From an uncultured Hyphomicrobiales bacterium (GTDB lineage: Bacteria > Pseudomonadota > Alphaproteobacteria > Rhizobiales > TMED25): 64,000 bases of DNA. Location: assembly GCA_905181735.1 (NCBI GenBank), contig CAJIYR010000010.1, positions 24,475 through 88,474 on the forward strand, read 5' to 3'. The position numbers and the translations under genes are program-made. Of this stretch, positions 38,681 to 51,651 are shown one piece after another. Numbering within the stretch: the first letter of the stretch is position 1; the number at the start of each line of letters is the position of its first letter. Under the pieces are notes generated by a model. That model ran no database searches. It was given only the letters and a program-made list of their open reading frames with translations, and was not told where the DNA came from.

Positions 38681-40171
38681 TTAACCTTTAATCAAAAGCG
38701 CGTTATTATAATTATTTATTAAATTTTCTACTGATACCGCAGACACGTCAATTAAAACTGCCGGGTAGATACCAAAAAATATAATCAAGATTACTAACGG
38801 TAATAGTAAGTAAAATTCTCTATAACTAAGGTCATTCATAGTTTTCGTTTCAGCGCCTTGAAGCGTACCAAAGAATACTCTTTTGTATAAAAATAAAGCA
38901 TATACAGCAGATAGTACAACGCCTGTTGTTGCAAAGAATGCTATGTAAGTATTAACTTTAAACACACCTAGTAATGTTAAAAACTCTCCTACAAAACCAC
39001 TTGTACCTGGTAATCCTATATTTGCCATTGTAAGAATTAGGAAAAAAACTGCATATTTAGGCATGTTTTTTACTATACCTCCATATGCATTAATGGATCT
39101 TGTATGCATTCTATCATAAACAACACCTACACATAGAAATAAGGCAGCAGATATCAAGCCATGACTAAGCATTTGAAATATACCACCCTGAATACCTTGT
39201 TGTGTAAATGTAAAGATACCCATAGTTACAAATCCCATATGAGCAATAGAAGAATATGCTATTAATTTTTTCATATCCTCTTGAGCAAGAGCAATGAGTG
39301 AAGTATAAATAATTGCGATAACAGATAATATTAAGACAAAGTCGCTAAACATATCCGAAGCTATTGGAAAAATTGGGATTGAAAATCTTAACAAACCATA
39401 ACCACCCATTTTAAGAAGAACGCCAGCAAGAATTACTGAACCAGCAGTGGGTGCTTCAACATGTGCATCAGGTAGCCACGTATGAACTGGAAACATTGGA
39501 ATCTTGACAGCAAACGATGCAAAAAAAGCTAACCAAAGCCAAGTTTGCGATGCAGTTGAAAAATCAAAATTAAATAATTCTACAATATTAGTAGTACCTG
39601 ACTGCCAGTACATATAAATTATAGCTAATAACATTAACACTGAACCAGTCAGTGTATATAAAAAGAATTTAAAGCTTGCATAAACACGCTTAGCGCCACC
39701 CCAAATTCCAATTATTAAAAACATTGGTATTAGACCTGCTTCAAAAAATAAATAAAATAATACCAAATCAAGTGAACAAAAAACACCAATCATTAATGTT
39801 TCTAATACCAAAAAAGCTATCATATACTCTTTAATTCTAAATTTTATTGAATGCCATGATGCCAATATACAAAAAGGCATTAATAATGTAGTTAGGATAA
39901 CAAATAAAACAGATATTCCATCAACACCCATATGGTAAGTAATGGATCCACTTAACCATCTATATTGCTCAATAAACTGAAAACTTGATGTAGTAAGGTC
40001 AAAATTTATCCATATTAATAAAGATACAATGAAGGTAACTAATGTTGTATAAGCAGCAACTAATTTAATATTTCTTCGCCCTATTTCATCCTCAGCATTT
40101 ATTAATAATATAAATAATACACCAATTAATGGAGTGAACGTTATTATGCTTAGTATTGGCCAATTTTCCAT
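38681..40171 (-). CDS. nuoM: NADH-quinone oxidoreductase subunit M
   Basis: Second antiporter-like proton-pumping subunit of complex I, 496 aa and about 14 helices. Seen: [21 protein letters not shown] with the conserved Glu, [62 protein letters not shown], and [20 protein letters not shown]. All residues expected for proton transfer along the helices are present by motif. Separated from nuoL by one base and from nuoN by 41. Confidence 0.96.
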   Translation of the reverse strand: MENWPILSIITFTPLIGVLFILLINAEDEIGRRNIKLVAAYTTLVTFIVSLLIWINFDLTTSSFQFIEQYRWLSGSITYHMGVDGISVLFVILTTLLMPFCILASWHSIKFRIKEYMIAFLVLETLMIGVFCSLDLVLFYLFFEAGLIPMFLIIGIWGGAKRVYASFKFFLYTLTGSVLMLLAIIYMYWQSGTTNIVELFNFDFSTASQTWLWLAFFASFAVKIPMFPVHTWLPDAHVEAPTAGSVILAGVLLKMGGYGLLRFSIPIFPIASDMFSDFVLILSVIAIIYTSLIALAQEDMKKLIAYSSIAHMGFVTMGIFTFTQQGIQGGIFQMLSHGLISAALFLCVGVVYDRMHTRSINAYGGIVKNMPKYAVFFLILTMANIGLPGTSGFVGEFLTLLGVFKVNTYIAFFATTGVVLSAVYALFLYKRVFFGTLQGAETKTMNDLSYREFYLLLPLVILIIFFGIYPAVLIDVSAVSVENLINNYNNALLIKG

Positions 40172-40172
40172 A

Positions 40173-42125
40173 TTAATTCCCGCTTAAAAACATATAAAAA
40201 GTTATCATGATAGAAACACCTATGATCATAGAAAAAGCATAATGGTATATAAAGCCTGTTTGTATTTTTACTATGCGTTTTGTGATTTGGTTAATACGCC
40301 TAACTATACCATCAGGACCGTACTTATTTATTATATTCTCATCACCATTAATCCAGAATATTTTAGCAATTTTCATCGTAGGTTTGACAAAAATAAAATT
40401 ATACAGTTCATCGAAATACCATTTATTATATAAAAAATTATACAATAAATCGTGCTCTTTCGATAAATTGAATGGGATATCTTTGTTTTTGATATAAAAT
40501 TTATAAGAGATTATAAAACCAACGATCATTGCTATTGTTGGAGCCCATTTTACTAGATAGGGCGCATGATGTATCTCTTCTAATATATGGTTTGATTTTA
40601 ATACAAATATAGAATTACCCCAGAACTCTTTCCAAGAATGGTCAATAAATGAATCATAGAAATAAATACCAGCAAATATTGAACCTAGTGCTAATAAAAC
40701 TAGGGGCAACAACATAACATATGGACTCTCATGTGCATGCTTAATTACATCTTCGCTCGCATTTGATTTTCCATGAAAAGTTAAAAATATCAATCTCCAA
40801 GAATAAAATGAAGTCATTAGTGCAGCTGCTATTAAGAGCCAGAAAGCATATGAAGCAACACTAGAATGTGCCATAAATGCTGATTCTATAATAGCATCTT
40901 TAGAATAAAATCCAGCCATACCAAAAATACCAGGAATCCCAAATCCAGTTAGAGACAAAGTACCTATTATCATTAATGTATAAGTTTTTGGAATCACAGA
41001 TCTTAATCCACCCATTTTTGTCATATCTTGTTCGTTTGACATAGCATGAATTACAGAACCTGCTCCTAAAAATAGTAAAGCCTTAAAGAAGGCGTGGGTG
41101 AACAAATGGAACATTCCAATTTGATATGCACCAACACCCATTGCAACGAACATATATCCTAATTGAGAACATGTAGAATAAGCGATAACTTTCTTTATGT
41201 CATTTTGAACCAAAGCAACTGATGCAGCAAAAAAAGCAGTAGTAGCGCCAACAAATATGATCATAGATGACATTGATTGAGATAGCTCAAATAACGGTGA
41301 ACATCTTGCAACAAGAAATACCCCTGCTGTAACCATTGTTGCGGCATGTATAAGAGCTGATACTGGAGTTGGTCCCTCCATAGCATCAGGAAGCCAAGTA
41401 TGCAATAAAAATTGAGCAGATTTACCCATAGCACCAATGAACAGAAGAAAGCATATTAAAGATATTGAATTAATTTCAAAGGAGAGAAAATTTATATTGG
41501 TATCAACGAAAGAGGATGCATTGTTAAAGACATAGTCAAAATCTAACGAACCGAATATATAAAAAATTGCAAATATTCCTAAAGCAAAACCAAAATCACC
41601 AATGCGATTAACAATAAAAGCTTTCATTGCAGCATTATTAGCTGACTCTTTATGATGCCAAAAACCAATCAATAAATACGAAGCTAAACCAACGCCTTCC
41701 CACCCGAAAAACAATTGCATGAAGTTATCGGACGTCACTAGCATTAACATTGCAAATGTGAATAAAGACAGGTACGAAAAGAATCTTTGACGCGAAGGAT
41801 CGTGACTCATATACCCAATTGAATAGACGTGTACAACCGAGGATATAGTGTTAACAACAACAAGCATAACTGCAGTTAAGGTATCTATACGTAATACCCA
41901 AGAAATATCCAAATTACCCGACTGTAACCATGTAAATAATATTATCTTGATGTAATCAACATCGTTATTGAAACCAATATTATAGAGAGCAATCCACGAT
42001 AATATTGCTGATATGATCAAGAAACCAGACGTGATGACCTCAGAGTTTCTAGCTCCTAAATTTTTTCCAAAAAAACCTGATATAAAGGCACCTAAAAGCG
42101 GTAAAAATATAATTGCATAATACAT
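40173..42125 (-). CDS. nuoL: NADH-quinone oxidoreductase subunit L
   Basis: Largest antiporter-like subunit of complex I, 650 aa, with the long C-terminal lateral helix that runs along the membrane arm. Signatures: [79 protein letters not shown] and [21 protein letters not shown]. The distal part (about 520-650) is charged, then ends in a final hydrophobic helix. Length is within the usual range (about 600-700). Confidence 0.96.
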   Translation of the reverse strand: MYYAIIFLPLLGAFISGFFGKNLGARNSEVITSGFLIISAILSWIALYNIGFNNDVDYIKIILFTWLQSGNLDISWVLRIDTLTAVMLVVVNTISSVVHVYSIGYMSHDPSRQRFFSYLSLFTFAMLMLVTSDNFMQLFFGWEGVGLASYLLIGFWHHKESANNAAMKAFIVNRIGDFGFALGIFAIFYIFGSLDFDYVFNNASSFVDTNINFLSFEINSISLICFLLFIGAMGKSAQFLLHTWLPDAMEGPTPVSALIHAATMVTAGVFLVARCSPLFELSQSMSSMIIFVGATTAFFAASVALVQNDIKKVIAYSTCSQLGYMFVAMGVGAYQIGMFHLFTHAFFKALLFLGAGSVIHAMSNEQDMTKMGGLRSVIPKTYTLMIIGTLSLTGFGIPGIFGMAGFYSKDAIIESAFMAHSSVASYAFWLLIAAALMTSFYSWRLIFLTFHGKSNASEDVIKHAHESPYVMLLPLVLLALGSIFAGIYFYDSFIDHSWKEFWGNSIFVLKSNHILEEIHHAPYLVKWAPTIAMIVGFIISYKFYIKNKDIPFNLSKEHDLLYNFLYNKWYFDELYNFIFVKPTMKIAKIFWINGDENIINKYGPDGIVRRINQITKRIVKIQTGFIYHYAFSMIIGVSIMITFYMFLSGN

Positions 42126-42164
42126 AATTGATAAAATATCTTTCGTTTATAATTTTTTTACTTC

Positions 42165-42467
42165 TTAACCATTCATAGTGCTAACGTCTTCAACCGCTAT
42201 AGATTTATGATTTCTATTATAAATCACAAGAATAGCAAGTCCAATAGCCGCTTCAGCGGCAGCAACGGTTAAAATTAATAGTGAAAACAATTGCCCTACC
42301 ATATCATTTGTATAAATAGAAAAAGCTACAAAGTTAATGTTGACAGCTAGTAGCATTAATTCAATTGACATTAAAATTATAATAATATTTTTTTTGTTTA
42401 AAAAAACGCCAAATATACCGACAGTAAATAAAATTGCTGAAAGTATTAAATATTGTGAAATATCCAT
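42165..42467 (-). CDS. nuoK: NADH-quinone oxidoreductase subunit K
   Basis: Small membrane subunit of complex I, exactly 100 aa with three transmembrane helices. The second helix holds the conserved Glu in [20 protein letters not shown] and the third a second Glu in [18 protein letters not shown], both important for coupling. It ends 4 bases before the start of... more precisely, it begins 4 bases after the nuoJ stop, and nuoL follows after 39 bases. Confidence 0.95.
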   Translation of the reverse strand: MDISQYLILSAILFTVGIFGVFLNKKNIIIILMSIELMLLAVNINFVAFSIYTNDMVGQLFSLLILTVAAAEAAIGLAILVIYNRNHKSIAVEDVSTMNG

Positions 42468-42471
42468 ATTA

Positions 42472-43074
42472 TTATATTCCCTGACCAGGTTTTACATTAA
42501 CATTTTTAACAGATTCTTTAGGATCTCTAGTTACTTGATTAAAAATATTTTGCCTTTTAGCTGTCTGTTTATGATTTATTGTTAAAACAATAGCACCTAT
42601 CATTGCAACCAATAAAATTAAACCTGATAATTGAAAGAAATAAATATATTCAGTATAAATAATATTACCAAGAGCTCTAGTATTTGATATATCACTTGTC
42701 AAACCATTACTTAAAGGTAGATTAAGATCAAGATTCCATGTTCCAAGAACCAACACAAGTTCAATAAACATAATAAATCCTATTAACCCACCGATTGGCA
42801 GGTATGCTAAAAAACCAGCCCTAAGACGCGTAAAATCAACATCAAGCATCATAACAACGAATAGAAACAATACAGCAACTGCACCAACATAAACGATAAT
42901 TAAAATTAAAGCTAAAAATTCAGCGCCAAGTATTAAAAAAATACCAGCAGCATTAAAAAAACAAAGTATAAGGAACAGAACAGAATGAACAGGATTTTTT
43001 CCAGCAATTACCATGCACGCCGAAGCGATCGTAATTATTGAAAATATATAAAAAAATAAATTAGTTATAAGCAT
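42472..43074 (-). CDS. nuoJ: NADH-quinone oxidoreductase subunit J
   Basis: Membrane subunit J of complex I, 200 aa with five helices. The conserved [52 protein letters not shown] region, which contains the pi-bulge helix (TM3) near the quinone-coupling channel, is intact (motif split: [30 protein letters not shown]). The C-terminal tail is polar. Lies between nuoI and nuoK in the standard order. Confidence 0.95.
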   Translation of the reverse strand: MLITNLFFYIFSIITIASACMVIAGKNPVHSVLFLILCFFNAAGIFLILGAEFLALILIIVYVGAVAVLFLFVVMMLDVDFTRLRAGFLAYLPIGGLIGFIMFIELVLVLGTWNLDLNLPLSNGLTSDISNTRALGNIIYTEYIYFFQLSGLILLVAMIGAIVLTINHKQTAKRQNIFNQVTRDPKESVKNVNVKPGQGI

Positions 43075-43108
43075 TTAATCTTTAATCCGTTTTTTATTAA
43101 TTATAAAT

Positions 43109-43600
43109 TCATCTGTATGATGAATCTTTCTCTATATTTTTAGAAATAGCATGTTCCCATCTATCACCATTAGACAATAATTTAGCTTTATCATAAAATA
43201 ATTCTTCTCTAGTTTCAGTTGCAAATTCGAAATTTGGACCTTCTACTATAGCATCTACAGGACAAGCTTCTTGGCAATACCCGCAATATATACATTTAAC
43301 CATATCAATATCATAACGTGTTGTTCTTCTTGTTCCGTCATCATGCCTCGGCCCAACTTCGATTGTAATAGCTTGCGCTGGACAAACTGCTTCACATAAT
43401 TTACAACCAATGCATCGCTCCTCTCCATTTGGATAACGTCTTAATGCGTGCTCTCCTCTAAACCTTGGAGAGAGAGCTCCTTTTTCAAAAGGATAATTGA
43501 TTGTTGCCTTAGGTCTAAAAAAATATTTCATCGCAAGAATAAAAGCAGCGACAAATTCAATTAAGAAAAAACCTTTAAAAAAATAATTAATTTTCTTCAT
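43109..43600 (-). CDS. nuoI: NADH-quinone oxidoreductase subunit I (two [4Fe-4S] clusters)
   Basis: TYKY subunit, carrying clusters N6a and N6b that pass electrons to NuoB. The two ferredoxin motifs are [12 protein letters not shown] and [12 protein letters not shown], each with four cysteines. [15 protein letters not shown] and the N-terminal amphipathic segment [10 protein letters not shown] are typical. 163 aa, normal length. Ends 34 bases before nuoJ starts and begins 13 bases after the nuoH stop. Confidence 0.97.
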   Translation of the reverse strand: MKKINYFFKGFFLIEFVAAFILAMKYFFRPKATINYPFEKGALSPRFRGEHALRRYPNGEERCIGCKLCEAVCPAQAITIEVGPRHDDGTRRTTRYDIDMVKCIYCGYCQEACPVDAIVEGPNFEFATETREELFYDKAKLLSNGDRWEHAISKNIEKDSSYR

Positions 43601-43613
43601 TATCCGATATTTC

Positions 43614-44639
43614 CTATAGATTATTTGAGAAATGATTAATTAAAACCAAGTATGATGATGTTAAAACAACCATCAGAAGAGAAAGAGGCAAGAATACTTT
43701 CCAACCCAATCTCATTAATTGATCGTACCTATATCTTGGAACAATAGCTTTTACCATTGCAAACATAAAAAATAATAAACATGTTTTTAAAGCAAACCAT
43801 ATAAATCCAGGAATAAAATCTAAAAAAGGAAATGGAGCCAACCAGCCACCTAAAAACAATATTGAACCAAACGAGCACATTAAAACTATGGAGACATATT
43901 CCCCAAGCATAAACATTAAATATGGAGTAGCTGAGTATTCGACCATAAAACCAGCCACTAGTTCAGACTCCGCTTCAGGAAGATCGAATGGTGGTCTATT
44001 TGTTTCTGCTAATGCCGAAATAAAGAAAATAACAAACATTGGAAACAAACCAAAACAATACCAATTAAGCATTCCTAGGTCGCCACTCTGAGAATTAACA
44101 ATATCTGTTAAATTCAGTGAGCCAGCAAGTAAAACAACTGTTATTATAACAAAACCAATAGACACTTCATAAGAAACCATTTGTGCAGCTGATCTCAATG
44201 CCCCAAGGAAAGGGTATTTAGAATTTGACGCCCATCCACCCATGATAATGCCGTAAACTCCTAGAGAAGAAATAGCAAGAATATACAATACGCCAATATT
44301 AATATCTGCAAGGACTAAATTGTTATCAAAAGGTATTACAACCCATGCAGATATTGCGAGTACAGTCGTTACGAGAGGAGCAAGAAGAAATACAACTTTA
44401 TCAGCACCTGATGGTATTATAGTTTCTTTTAAAACAAATTTTAATAAATCTGCAAAAGACTGTAACAATCCAAAGGCGCCAACAACATTAGGTCCCTTTC
44501 TCATCTGAACGGCTGCCCATATTTTTCTATCCGCTAAAAGAAGAAAGGCTACAGATACAAGAAGTAAAACTATTAAAAATAAACTCTTCCCTGCAATTAT
44601 AGCTGTAGGTAATAAATATGTATAAAATATATCAGTCAT
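43614..44639 (-). CDS. nuoH: NADH-quinone oxidoreductase subunit H
   Basis: Membrane subunit that forms much of the quinone chamber with NuoB and NuoD. Eight or so helices in 341 aa. Signatures: [54 protein letters not shown], the acidic loop [22 protein letters not shown], and the C-terminal [22 protein letters not shown]. All complete. Begins 6 bases after the nuoG stop. Confidence 0.96.
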   Translation of the reverse strand: MTDIFYTYLLPTAIIAGKSLFLIVLLLVSVAFLLLADRKIWAAVQMRKGPNVVGAFGLLQSFADLLKFVLKETIIPSGADKVVFLLAPLVTTVLAISAWVVIPFDNNLVLADINIGVLYILAISSLGVYGIIMGGWASNSKYPFLGALRSAAQMVSYEVSIGFVIITVVLLAGSLNLTDIVNSQSGDLGMLNWYCFGLFPMFVIFFISALAETNRPPFDLPEAESELVAGFMVEYSATPYLMFMLGEYVSIVLMCSFGSILFLGGWLAPFPFLDFIPGFIWFALKTCLLFFMFAMVKAIVPRYRYDQLMRLGWKVFLPLSLLMVVLTSSYLVLINHFSNNL

Positions 44640-44645
44640 GAATCT

Positions 44646-46697
44646 CTACTGTTTTTTACTTTTTTGAATACTACAATTAGCCATTACTTTACTTGCTCGT
44701 GCTATTGGATTTGTCATATAAAAATCCTTTATTTTAATATCCAACGAATTATCTAGGATAACACCTTTAGTAGATGCTAATTTTTTAAGATTTACATGAT
44801 ATTGATCGTCAACAAGTTGAAATGATAATAAATTAGGACAATCATGGAACATTATTTTTCTTAAGCTATGAATATCAATAAAATCTAAAGGTTTATTTAA
44901 TTTATCAGATATTAATTTCAATATGCTCCAATCATCTTTTGCTTTACCTGGTGGAAATACAGCTCTATTTATTTCCTGTAACCTGCCCTCAGTATTAACA
45001 TAAAAACCATTTTTTTCTGTGTAACAAGAACCTGGCAAAATTATATCAGCTCTATTAGCTCCAATATCACCGTGACTCCCTACATACACTACATATGTCC
45101 CTTTTGATATTTCAATTTCATCTGCGCCTAATAAAAAAAGAAGATCAGTTTCACCTCCATTACTCATATCGCCAGCTGACAGAGAATCAACACTAGGAAC
45201 AAAACCAATATCAAGACCTGCAACTCTGGAAGCGGCAGTATGTAATATAGATAAACCATTCCAATCATCTGATATTGACCCACTATTTAAAGCATGCTCA
45301 ACAACCTTTGATAATATTGGCAAACCATCATCTCTAGATATAACGCTTTCTCCAACTAACCATATAATTTTTTTACAGCCATCTAAGCCAATTTTTTTTG
45401 CATCGTTTATTAAATTCGGATTGTTTCCAATAAAATTATAAGGATAAGTTAAGTCAGATTCTTCACCAATTAAGCTAACTTTAAGGTTTCCAGTTAACCA
45501 TCTTTTTCTTATTCTTGCATTCAATACAGGTGATTCAATTCTAGGATTAGAACCAATTATAACAATACCATCTGCCTCTTCAATGCCATTAACAGTAGGG
45601 TTAAAGATATAACTAGCCCTGCCATAATCGATTGATAACTTTGAACTATCTTGCCTGCAATCATAATTACCAGAACCAATATTATCCATTAATTTCTTCA
45701 TGGAATACATCTCTTCTGCAGTCGACATATCACCTGATATGCAGCCTATTTTTTGAGGTGCAGTTTCATTGACCTTCTCTATAACAGCATCAATAGCTTC
45801 AGACCACGAAACTTCCCTTAATTTATTGTTAATTCTTATGTAAGGTCTATCTAAACGCTGAGCTTTAAGACCATCCCAAATAAAACGCGCCTTATCTGAT
45901 ATCCACTCTTCATTGATATCATCATTAAATCTTGGAAGTATTCGCATTACTTCACTACCCTTAGAATCGATACGTATATTTGCCCCCAAACCATCCATTA
46001 CATCAATCGATTCAGTTTTAGTTAACTCCCATGATCGAGCTTTAAATTCATAAGGCTTTGATGTTAACGCTCCTACAGGACATAAATCTATGACATTACC
46101 TTGTAACTCAGAATCCATTGCTTTCTCTAAATATGTTGTTATTTCCATATCTTCGCCTCTGCCAGTTGCGCCTAATTCTGAAACGCCGGCTACTTCAGTC
46201 GAGAAACGAACGCATCTAGTGCAGTGAATACAACGAGTCATAACAGTTTTAACTAACGGTCCAATATCTTTATTCTCAACAGCTCGTTTATTTTCAGAAA
46301 ACCTTGTTTTATCTGTGCCGTATTTCATTGCTTGATCTTGCAAATCACATTCACCACCTTGATCGCAAATAGGGCAATCTAGCGGATGGTTTGCTAATAA
46401 GAATTCCATTGCTCCTTTTTGAGCTTTTTTAGCAACTTGAGATTTAGTATTAATCTTTGGGGGCTCCCCATTCGGTCCGGGACGCAAATCCCTAACACCT
46501 AAATGGCATGACGCGGCTGGCTTCGGTGCCCCAACTACTTCTATTAGACACATTCTGCAATTACCTGCAATTGATAGCTTTTCATGAAAACAAAATCTTG
46601 GAATCTCTATACCAATATCTTCTAGTGCCTGTATAACAGTTAATTCAGAATTAACCATATACTCTTTTTCGTCTATTATTAACTTTGTATCTTGCAT
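44646..46697 (-). CDS. nuoG: NADH-quinone oxidoreductase subunit G
   Basis: Large 683-aa peripheral-arm subunit. N-terminal [2Fe-2S] ferredoxin domain with C36, C47, C50 and C64 (cluster N1b); the HxxxCxxC...C cluster region HPLDCPICDQGGECDLQD (N5); and the [4Fe-4S] motif CIHCTRCVRF with the later CPVG (N4). The rest is the molybdopterin-oxidoreductase-like domain, which carries no cofactor in complex I. The four-cysteine N7 motif found in some NuoG proteins is not apparent, as usual in Alphaproteobacteria. Lies 34 bp after nuoF. Confidence 0.96.
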   Translation of the reverse strand: MQDTKLIIDEKEYMVNSELTVIQALEDIGIEIPRFCFHEKLSIAGNCRMCLIEVVGAPKPAASCHLGVRDLRPGPNGEPPKINTKSQVAKKAQKGAMEFLLANHPLDCPICDQGGECDLQDQAMKYGTDKTRFSENKRAVENKDIGPLVKTVMTRCIHCTRCVRFSTEVAGVSELGATGRGEDMEITTYLEKAMDSELQGNVIDLCPVGALTSKPYEFKARSWELTKTESIDVMDGLGANIRIDSKGSEVMRILPRFNDDINEEWISDKARFIWDGLKAQRLDRPYIRINNKLREVSWSEAIDAVIEKVNETAPQKIGCISGDMSTAEEMYSMKKLMDNIGSGNYDCRQDSSKLSIDYGRASYIFNPTVNGIEEADGIVIIGSNPRIESPVLNARIRKRWLTGNLKVSLIGEESDLTYPYNFIGNNPNLINDAKKIGLDGCKKIIWLVGESVISRDDGLPILSKVVEHALNSGSISDDWNGLSILHTAASRVAGLDIGFVPSVDSLSAGDMSNGGETDLLFLLGADEIEISKGTYVVYVGSHGDIGANRADIILPGSCYTEKNGFYVNTEGRLQEINRAVFPPGKAKDDWSILKLISDKLNKPLDFIDIHSLRKIMFHDCPNLLSFQLVDDQYHVNLKKLASTKGVILDNSLDIKIKDFYMTNPIARASKVMANCSIQKSKKQ

Positions 46698-46731
46698 ACC
46701 AATAACCTAACTAACTTTTTAAATAATCTTT

Positions 46732-48000
46732 TTATGAAACTTGATTATCAATTCTTTCTTCTATTACATGTCTAAAATGTCGTATTAAACCTTGTATCGG
46801 CCAAGCAGCAGCATCTCCAAGAGCACATATTGTATGGCCTTCAACCTGTGTGCTGACTTCTAGCAACAGATCAATTTCTGATTTTTCAGCTTTACCGCTA
46901 ACAAAACGTTCCATAACTCTCCACATCCAACCAGTCCCTTCACGGCAAGGTGTGCATTGGCCACAACTTTCATGTTTGTAAAAATAACTCAACCTAGCTA
47001 TAGCAGCAATGATATCCGTTGATTTATCCATCACAATTACTGCCGCAGTGCCTAATCCTGATTTTAATTCTTTTAAAGAATCAAAATCCATTGATAAGTC
47101 TTGACATTGAGATGCAGGTAGACATGGAACTGAAGATCCACCTGGAATTACAGCTAACAAATTATCCCAACCACCCCTTACACCACCTGCATGTTTTTCA
47201 ATTAATTCCTTTAACGGAACACCCATTTCCTCTTCAATATTACATGGATTATTTACGTGCCCAGAAATACAGAAAAGTTTAGTTCCTGTATTGTTAGTCT
47301 TACCTAAAGATGAAAACCATGAAGCGCCTCTTCTGAGAATCTCAGGCGCAACAGATATTGATTCAACATTGTTCACTGTAGTCGGACAACCATACAAACC
47401 ACAGTTAGCCGGAAAAGGAGGTTTTAATCGCGGCATACCTTTCTTACCTTCGAGGCTTTCAAGTAACGCGGTTTCTTCTCCACAGATATAAGCTCCAGCT
47501 CCATGATGAACATAGATATCAAAGTCCCAACCAGAGTTAGATGCGTTTTTTCCCAATAACCCAGCTTCGTAAGCTTCGTTTATAGCATTCTGCAATACAA
47601 TTCGTTCGTGAATATATTCACCTCTTACATAAACGTAACAAGCATGAGCATTCATCGCAAAAGATGCCAATAAACATCCTTCTAGAAATTGATGCGGCTC
47701 ATTTCTAAGTATCTCCCTATCTTTGCAAGTACCTGGTTCTGATTCATCTGCATTTACAACTAAATAATGCGGTCTATCACTAACTTCTTTTGGCATAAAA
47801 GACCATTTAAGGCCTGTTGGAAAACCAGCTCCTCCCCTACCTCTGAGGCCTGACGCTTTCATCTCATTAATAATCCAATCTCTACCTTTTTTTAGAAGAA
47901 TATCTGTAGAATCCCAATTCCCCCTTCTTCTTGCTGAGGTCAAATTCCAACTATTGTTTCCATATATATTTGTAAAAATACGATCTTCGTTTTTAAGCAT
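46732..48000 (-). CDS. nuoF: NADH-quinone oxidoreductase subunit F (NADH and FMN binding)
   Basis: Flavoprotein subunit that accepts hydride from NADH. In 422 aa: [13 protein letters not shown] at 51-63 (NADH/FMN loop), [33 protein letters not shown], and the N3 [4Fe-4S] motif [15 protein letters not shown] with the distant C in [13 protein letters not shown]. Length and motifs are standard. Between nuoE (20 bp) and nuoG (34 bp). Confidence 0.97.
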   Translation of the reverse strand: MLKNEDRIFTNIYGNNSWNLTSARRRGNWDSTDILLKKGRDWIINEMKASGLRGRGGAGFPTGLKWSFMPKEVSDRPHYLVVNADESEPGTCKDREILRNEPHQFLEGCLLASFAMNAHACYVYVRGEYIHERIVLQNAINEAYEAGLLGKNASNSGWDFDIYVHHGAGAYICGEETALLESLEGKKGMPRLKPPFPANCGLYGCPTTVNNVESISVAPEILRRGASWFSSLGKTNNTGTKLFCISGHVNNPCNIEEEMGVPLKELIEKHAGGVRGGWDNLLAVIPGGSSVPCLPASQCQDLSMDFDSLKELKSGLGTAAVIVMDKSTDIIAAIARLSYFYKHESCGQCTPCREGTGWMWRVMERFVSGKAEKSEIDLLLEVSTQVEGHTICALGDAAAWPIQGLIRHFRHVIEERIDNQVS

Positions 48001-48020
48001 TTAGATTTCCAAATTATTAA

Positions 48021-48662
48021 TTATTTCAGTCCGGGTTTTATTCTTTTAATGTTAATTTTTTCTATTTCGTCGTCCAATAAGATAATCGGATCTTTGGATG
48101 GCTCAGAAGTCAATCTACCTTTATACGATCCAGTTTTTATTTCTTTACCAGATTTCAAATCTTTAATTATCTTTTTAAAGGAAGTTTCGTCTAGGTCTTC
48201 ATAATAATAATCATTTATTTGTACCATAGGAGCATTGCAACAAGCACCTAAGCACTCCACCTCAACCCAAGACAATAAATTATCTTTCGTTAAGCTACCG
48301 ACCTCTCCAATTTCATTATTTAATACTTTTTTCAAAGACTCCGCGCCACATAACATGCAAGGTGTAGTTCCGCATAATTGTATATGATATTTACCGACAG
48401 GTGAAAGATTAAACATCGTATAAAATGTTGCAATTTCTAATGTTCTTATCTTTTGCATATTTAAGAAATTAGAAACATGAGAAATTGCAGATTCTGATAG
48501 CCAGCCGTTATTTTGTTTTTGAGCAATCCATAATACAGCAATTATAGCAGATGCTTGCCTTCCTTCTGGATACTTAGCAACTTCTCTACTTGCAAGATCT
48601 TTGTTTTCATCTGTAAACAAAAATTCTTCATTGCTTGATAAGTCTATTCTTCTTACGTTCAT
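48021..48662 (-). CDS. nuoE: NADH-quinone oxidoreductase subunit E ([2Fe-2S])
   Basis: Thioredoxin-fold subunit with cluster N1a, 213 aa. The cluster cysteines are in CGTTPCMLCGAE (first Cys and the fifth-position Cys) and ECLGACCNAPM. The N-terminal helical region YPEGRQASAIIAVLWIAQKQNNGWLSESAI is characteristic. The C-terminal tail after about residue 165 is basic and acidic mixed, as in alphaproteobacterial and mitochondrial homologues. Begins 16 bases after nuoD. Confidence 0.95.
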   Translation of the reverse strand: MNVRRIDLSSNEEFLFTDENKDLASREVAKYPEGRQASAIIAVLWIAQKQNNGWLSESAISHVSNFLNMQKIRTLEIATFYTMFNLSPVGKYHIQLCGTTPCMLCGAESLKKVLNNEIGEVGSLTKDNLLSWVEVECLGACCNAPMVQINDYYYEDLDETSFKKIIKDLKSGKEIKTGSYKGRLTSEPSKDPIILLDDEIEKINIKRIKPGLK

Positions 48663-48678
48663 TTTTTACCTACAATTA

Positions 48679-49866
48679 TCATCGATCAACCTCACCAAAA
48701 ACTATATCCAGCGATCCCAATATAGCAGAAACATCTGCTAACATATGACCTTTACACATAAAATCCATCGCTTGTAAATGAGCAAAACCGGGTGCTCTAA
48801 TTTTACATCTATACGGTTTGTTAGACCCATCTGAAACCAAATAAACACCAAACTCACCTTTTGGTGCTTCAACAGCCTTATATATTTCCCCTGCCGGCAC
48901 ATGGTACCCTTCTGTATAAAGCTTAAAGTGATGAATTAGCGCCTCCATTGATGCTTTCATTTCAGCTCGTTTAGGTGGAACAATTTTACCATCACTTGAA
49001 GACACAGGGCCGGTCTCAACCCTAAGTAATTGACAGCATTGTTTCATTATCTTTATTGATTGCCTCAATTCTTCGACTCTAACAAGATACCTATCATAAT
49101 TATCACTATTTTTACCAACTGGAATCTCAAAATCTAGCTCAGAATAAATTTCATAAGGCTGCGATCTTCTGAGGTCCCAAGCAATACCGGAACCACGTAT
49201 CATAACACCAGAAAATCCATACGACACGGCATCTTCATAAGAAATATACCCTATATCAACGTTTCTTTGCTTAAATATACGGTTGTTAGTAAGTAAAGTT
49301 TCGATATCATCTATAACTATTGGATGGGTTTCACAAAATTTTTCAATATCATCTACTAAATTAGGTGGCAAATCCTGATGAACACCACCAGGCCTAAAGT
49401 AAGCAGCATGCATACGACTACCAGATGCACGCTCATAAAATCCCATAAGCTTCTCCCTTTCCTCAAATCCCCATAAAGGTGGAGTTAAGGCACCGACATC
49501 CATTGCTTGTGTTGTTACATTTAACAAATGAGATAAAACTCTTCCTATTTCTGAATATAAAACTCTTATTATTTGACCACGCCTAGGCACGTTAATCTTT
49601 AGCAGTCCTTCAACAGCCATTGAAAATGCATGTTCTTGATTCATGGGAGCAACATAATCAAGTCGATCAAAATAAGGTATGGCTTGGGTATATGTTTTGT
49701 GTTCAATAAGTTTCTCAGTTCCTCTGTGCAAAAGACCTATATGAGGGTCCACTCTTTCAACAATTTCGCCATCAAGATCAAGAACAAGACGCAAAACTCC
49801 ATGAGCCGCAGGATGCTGAGGACCAAAATTGATTGTAAAATTCTTTTCTTTATTAACCGGTTCCAA
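48679..49866 (-). CDS. nuoD: NADH-quinone oxidoreductase subunit D
   Basis: 49-kDa-type subunit that lines the quinone site with NuoB. 395 aa starting with the N-terminal [23 protein letters not shown], then [52 protein letters not shown], and the C-terminal [39 protein letters not shown]. It is a separate gene from nuoC (fused in E. coli), as in Alphaproteobacteria and mitochondria. One base separates it from nuoC. Confidence 0.97.
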   Translation of the reverse strand: MEPVNKEKNFTINFGPQHPAAHGVLRLVLDLDGEIVERVDPHIGLLHRGTEKLIEHKTYTQAIPYFDRLDYVAPMNQEHAFSMAVEGLLKINVPRRGQIIRVLYSEIGRVLSHLLNVTTQAMDVGALTPPLWGFEEREKLMGFYERASGSRMHAAYFRPGGVHQDLPPNLVDDIEKFCETHPIVIDDIETLLTNNRIFKQRNVDIGYISYEDAVSYGFSGVMIRGSGIAWDLRRSQPYEIYSELDFEIPVGKNSDNYDRYLVRVEELRQSIKIMKQCCQLLRVETGPVSSSDGKIVPPKRAEMKASMEALIHHFKLYTEGYHVPAGEIYKAVEAPKGEFGVYLVSDGSNKPYRCKIRAPGFAHLQAMDFMCKGHMLADVSAILGSLDIVFGEVDR

Positions 49867-49867
49867 T

Positions 49868-50509
49868 TTATTCTTCCTTGGTTTGGTTGTTATTTAATAG
49901 ATTATTGTCTACAGCAACGTCATCAAGACCTTCCCACGGGCTTTCAAAATCGAAATCTCTAAACTCTTGACTTAGCTGAACAGGCTGTCGAACAACTCTT
50001 TTTTCTTGATCGTCATATCTAACTTCTGTAAAACCTGAAAGTGGAAAATCTTTTCTCAAAGGATGGCCTTCAAAATTATAATCTGTTAACATTCTCCTAA
50101 GATCCGGATGATCTGAAAATGTAACACCATATAAATCAAACGCCTCCCTCTCAAACCAGTTGGCAGCAGGGAAGATATCCATAATACTTGGTACAGGTGA
50201 ATTGTCAGCAACATTAACTTTAAGCCTTATACGAGTGTTGTTAATAAGTGACAACAGGTGATAAACCACTTCAAAACGTAATGGTCTGTCTGGAAAATCG
50301 ACACCACAAAGATCTACAAAACAATGAAAATTACATCTTGGATCATCTTTAAGGAAGCTTATAATATTTTTTAATTCCGCAATTTCTATAGTTAACGTTA
50401 ATTGACCAAAGGTAAAAGATTTTTCTATAATACCATTTGGATAATTGTCATTAATTATATCAATTATTTTTGGCAAATAATTGTCTATATCTGTTTCATT
50501 GTTGACCAT
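49868..50509 (-). CDS. nuoC: NADH-quinone oxidoreductase subunit C
   Basis: 30-kDa-type subunit of the peripheral arm, 213 aa. The signature region is [44 protein letters not shown], followed by YDDQEKRVV and [19 protein letters not shown]. The ending is Asn/acid-rich. No cofactor. Sits between nuoB (16 bp) and nuoD. Confidence 0.96.
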   Translation of the reverse strand: MVNNETDIDNYLPKIIDIINDNYPNGIIEKSFTFGQLTLTIEIAELKNIISFLKDDPRCNFHCFVDLCGVDFPDRPLRFEVVYHLLSLINNTRIRLKVNVADNSPVPSIMDIFPAANWFEREAFDLYGVTFSDHPDLRRMLTDYNFEGHPLRKDFPLSGFTEVRYDDQEKRVVRQPVQLSQEFRDFDFESPWEGLDDVAVDNNLLNNNQTKEE

Positions 50510-50525
50510 AAAAATTTAACCTGAA

Positions 50526-51412
<887 letters not shown>

Positions 51413-51454
51413 TACTTAATTTTTCCTACACTAAATATGATAAATTTAGAATTA

Positions 51455-51483
51455 TTATTATTATAATTTGTAACACATAACAA
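51455..51483 (-). promoter_or_regulatory. Candidate sigma-70-type promoter for the nuo operon
   Basis: On the minus strand TTGTTA (51483-51478) is followed after 17 bases by TAATAA (51460-51455), about 43 bases before the nuoA GTG. The spacing is right, but the whole divergent gap 51413-51651 is so AT-rich that such pairs arise easily by chance. The gap holds no gene and no strong palindrome. Confidence 0.25.
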
Positions 51484-51651
51484 GTAATTTATAGAATATA
51501 TTTGTCTGTTATATAATTTTTTATAGTATAAATTCTATTTGTGTTCAAATCGAAAGAAAAAAAATAAAAAAAACTTTGCTGTATCAATTTAAAAGTTAAT
51601 TTCTTAGTATAATTTCATAATTTTTAATAAATATTTTTTCTGAAGAAAACT

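Noticed and set aside
51413..51651. Possible regulatory RNA in the nuoA/EamA divergent gap
   Set aside because: No conserved riboswitch-like pairing or G-C-rich hairpin was found; listed only as a promoter region.
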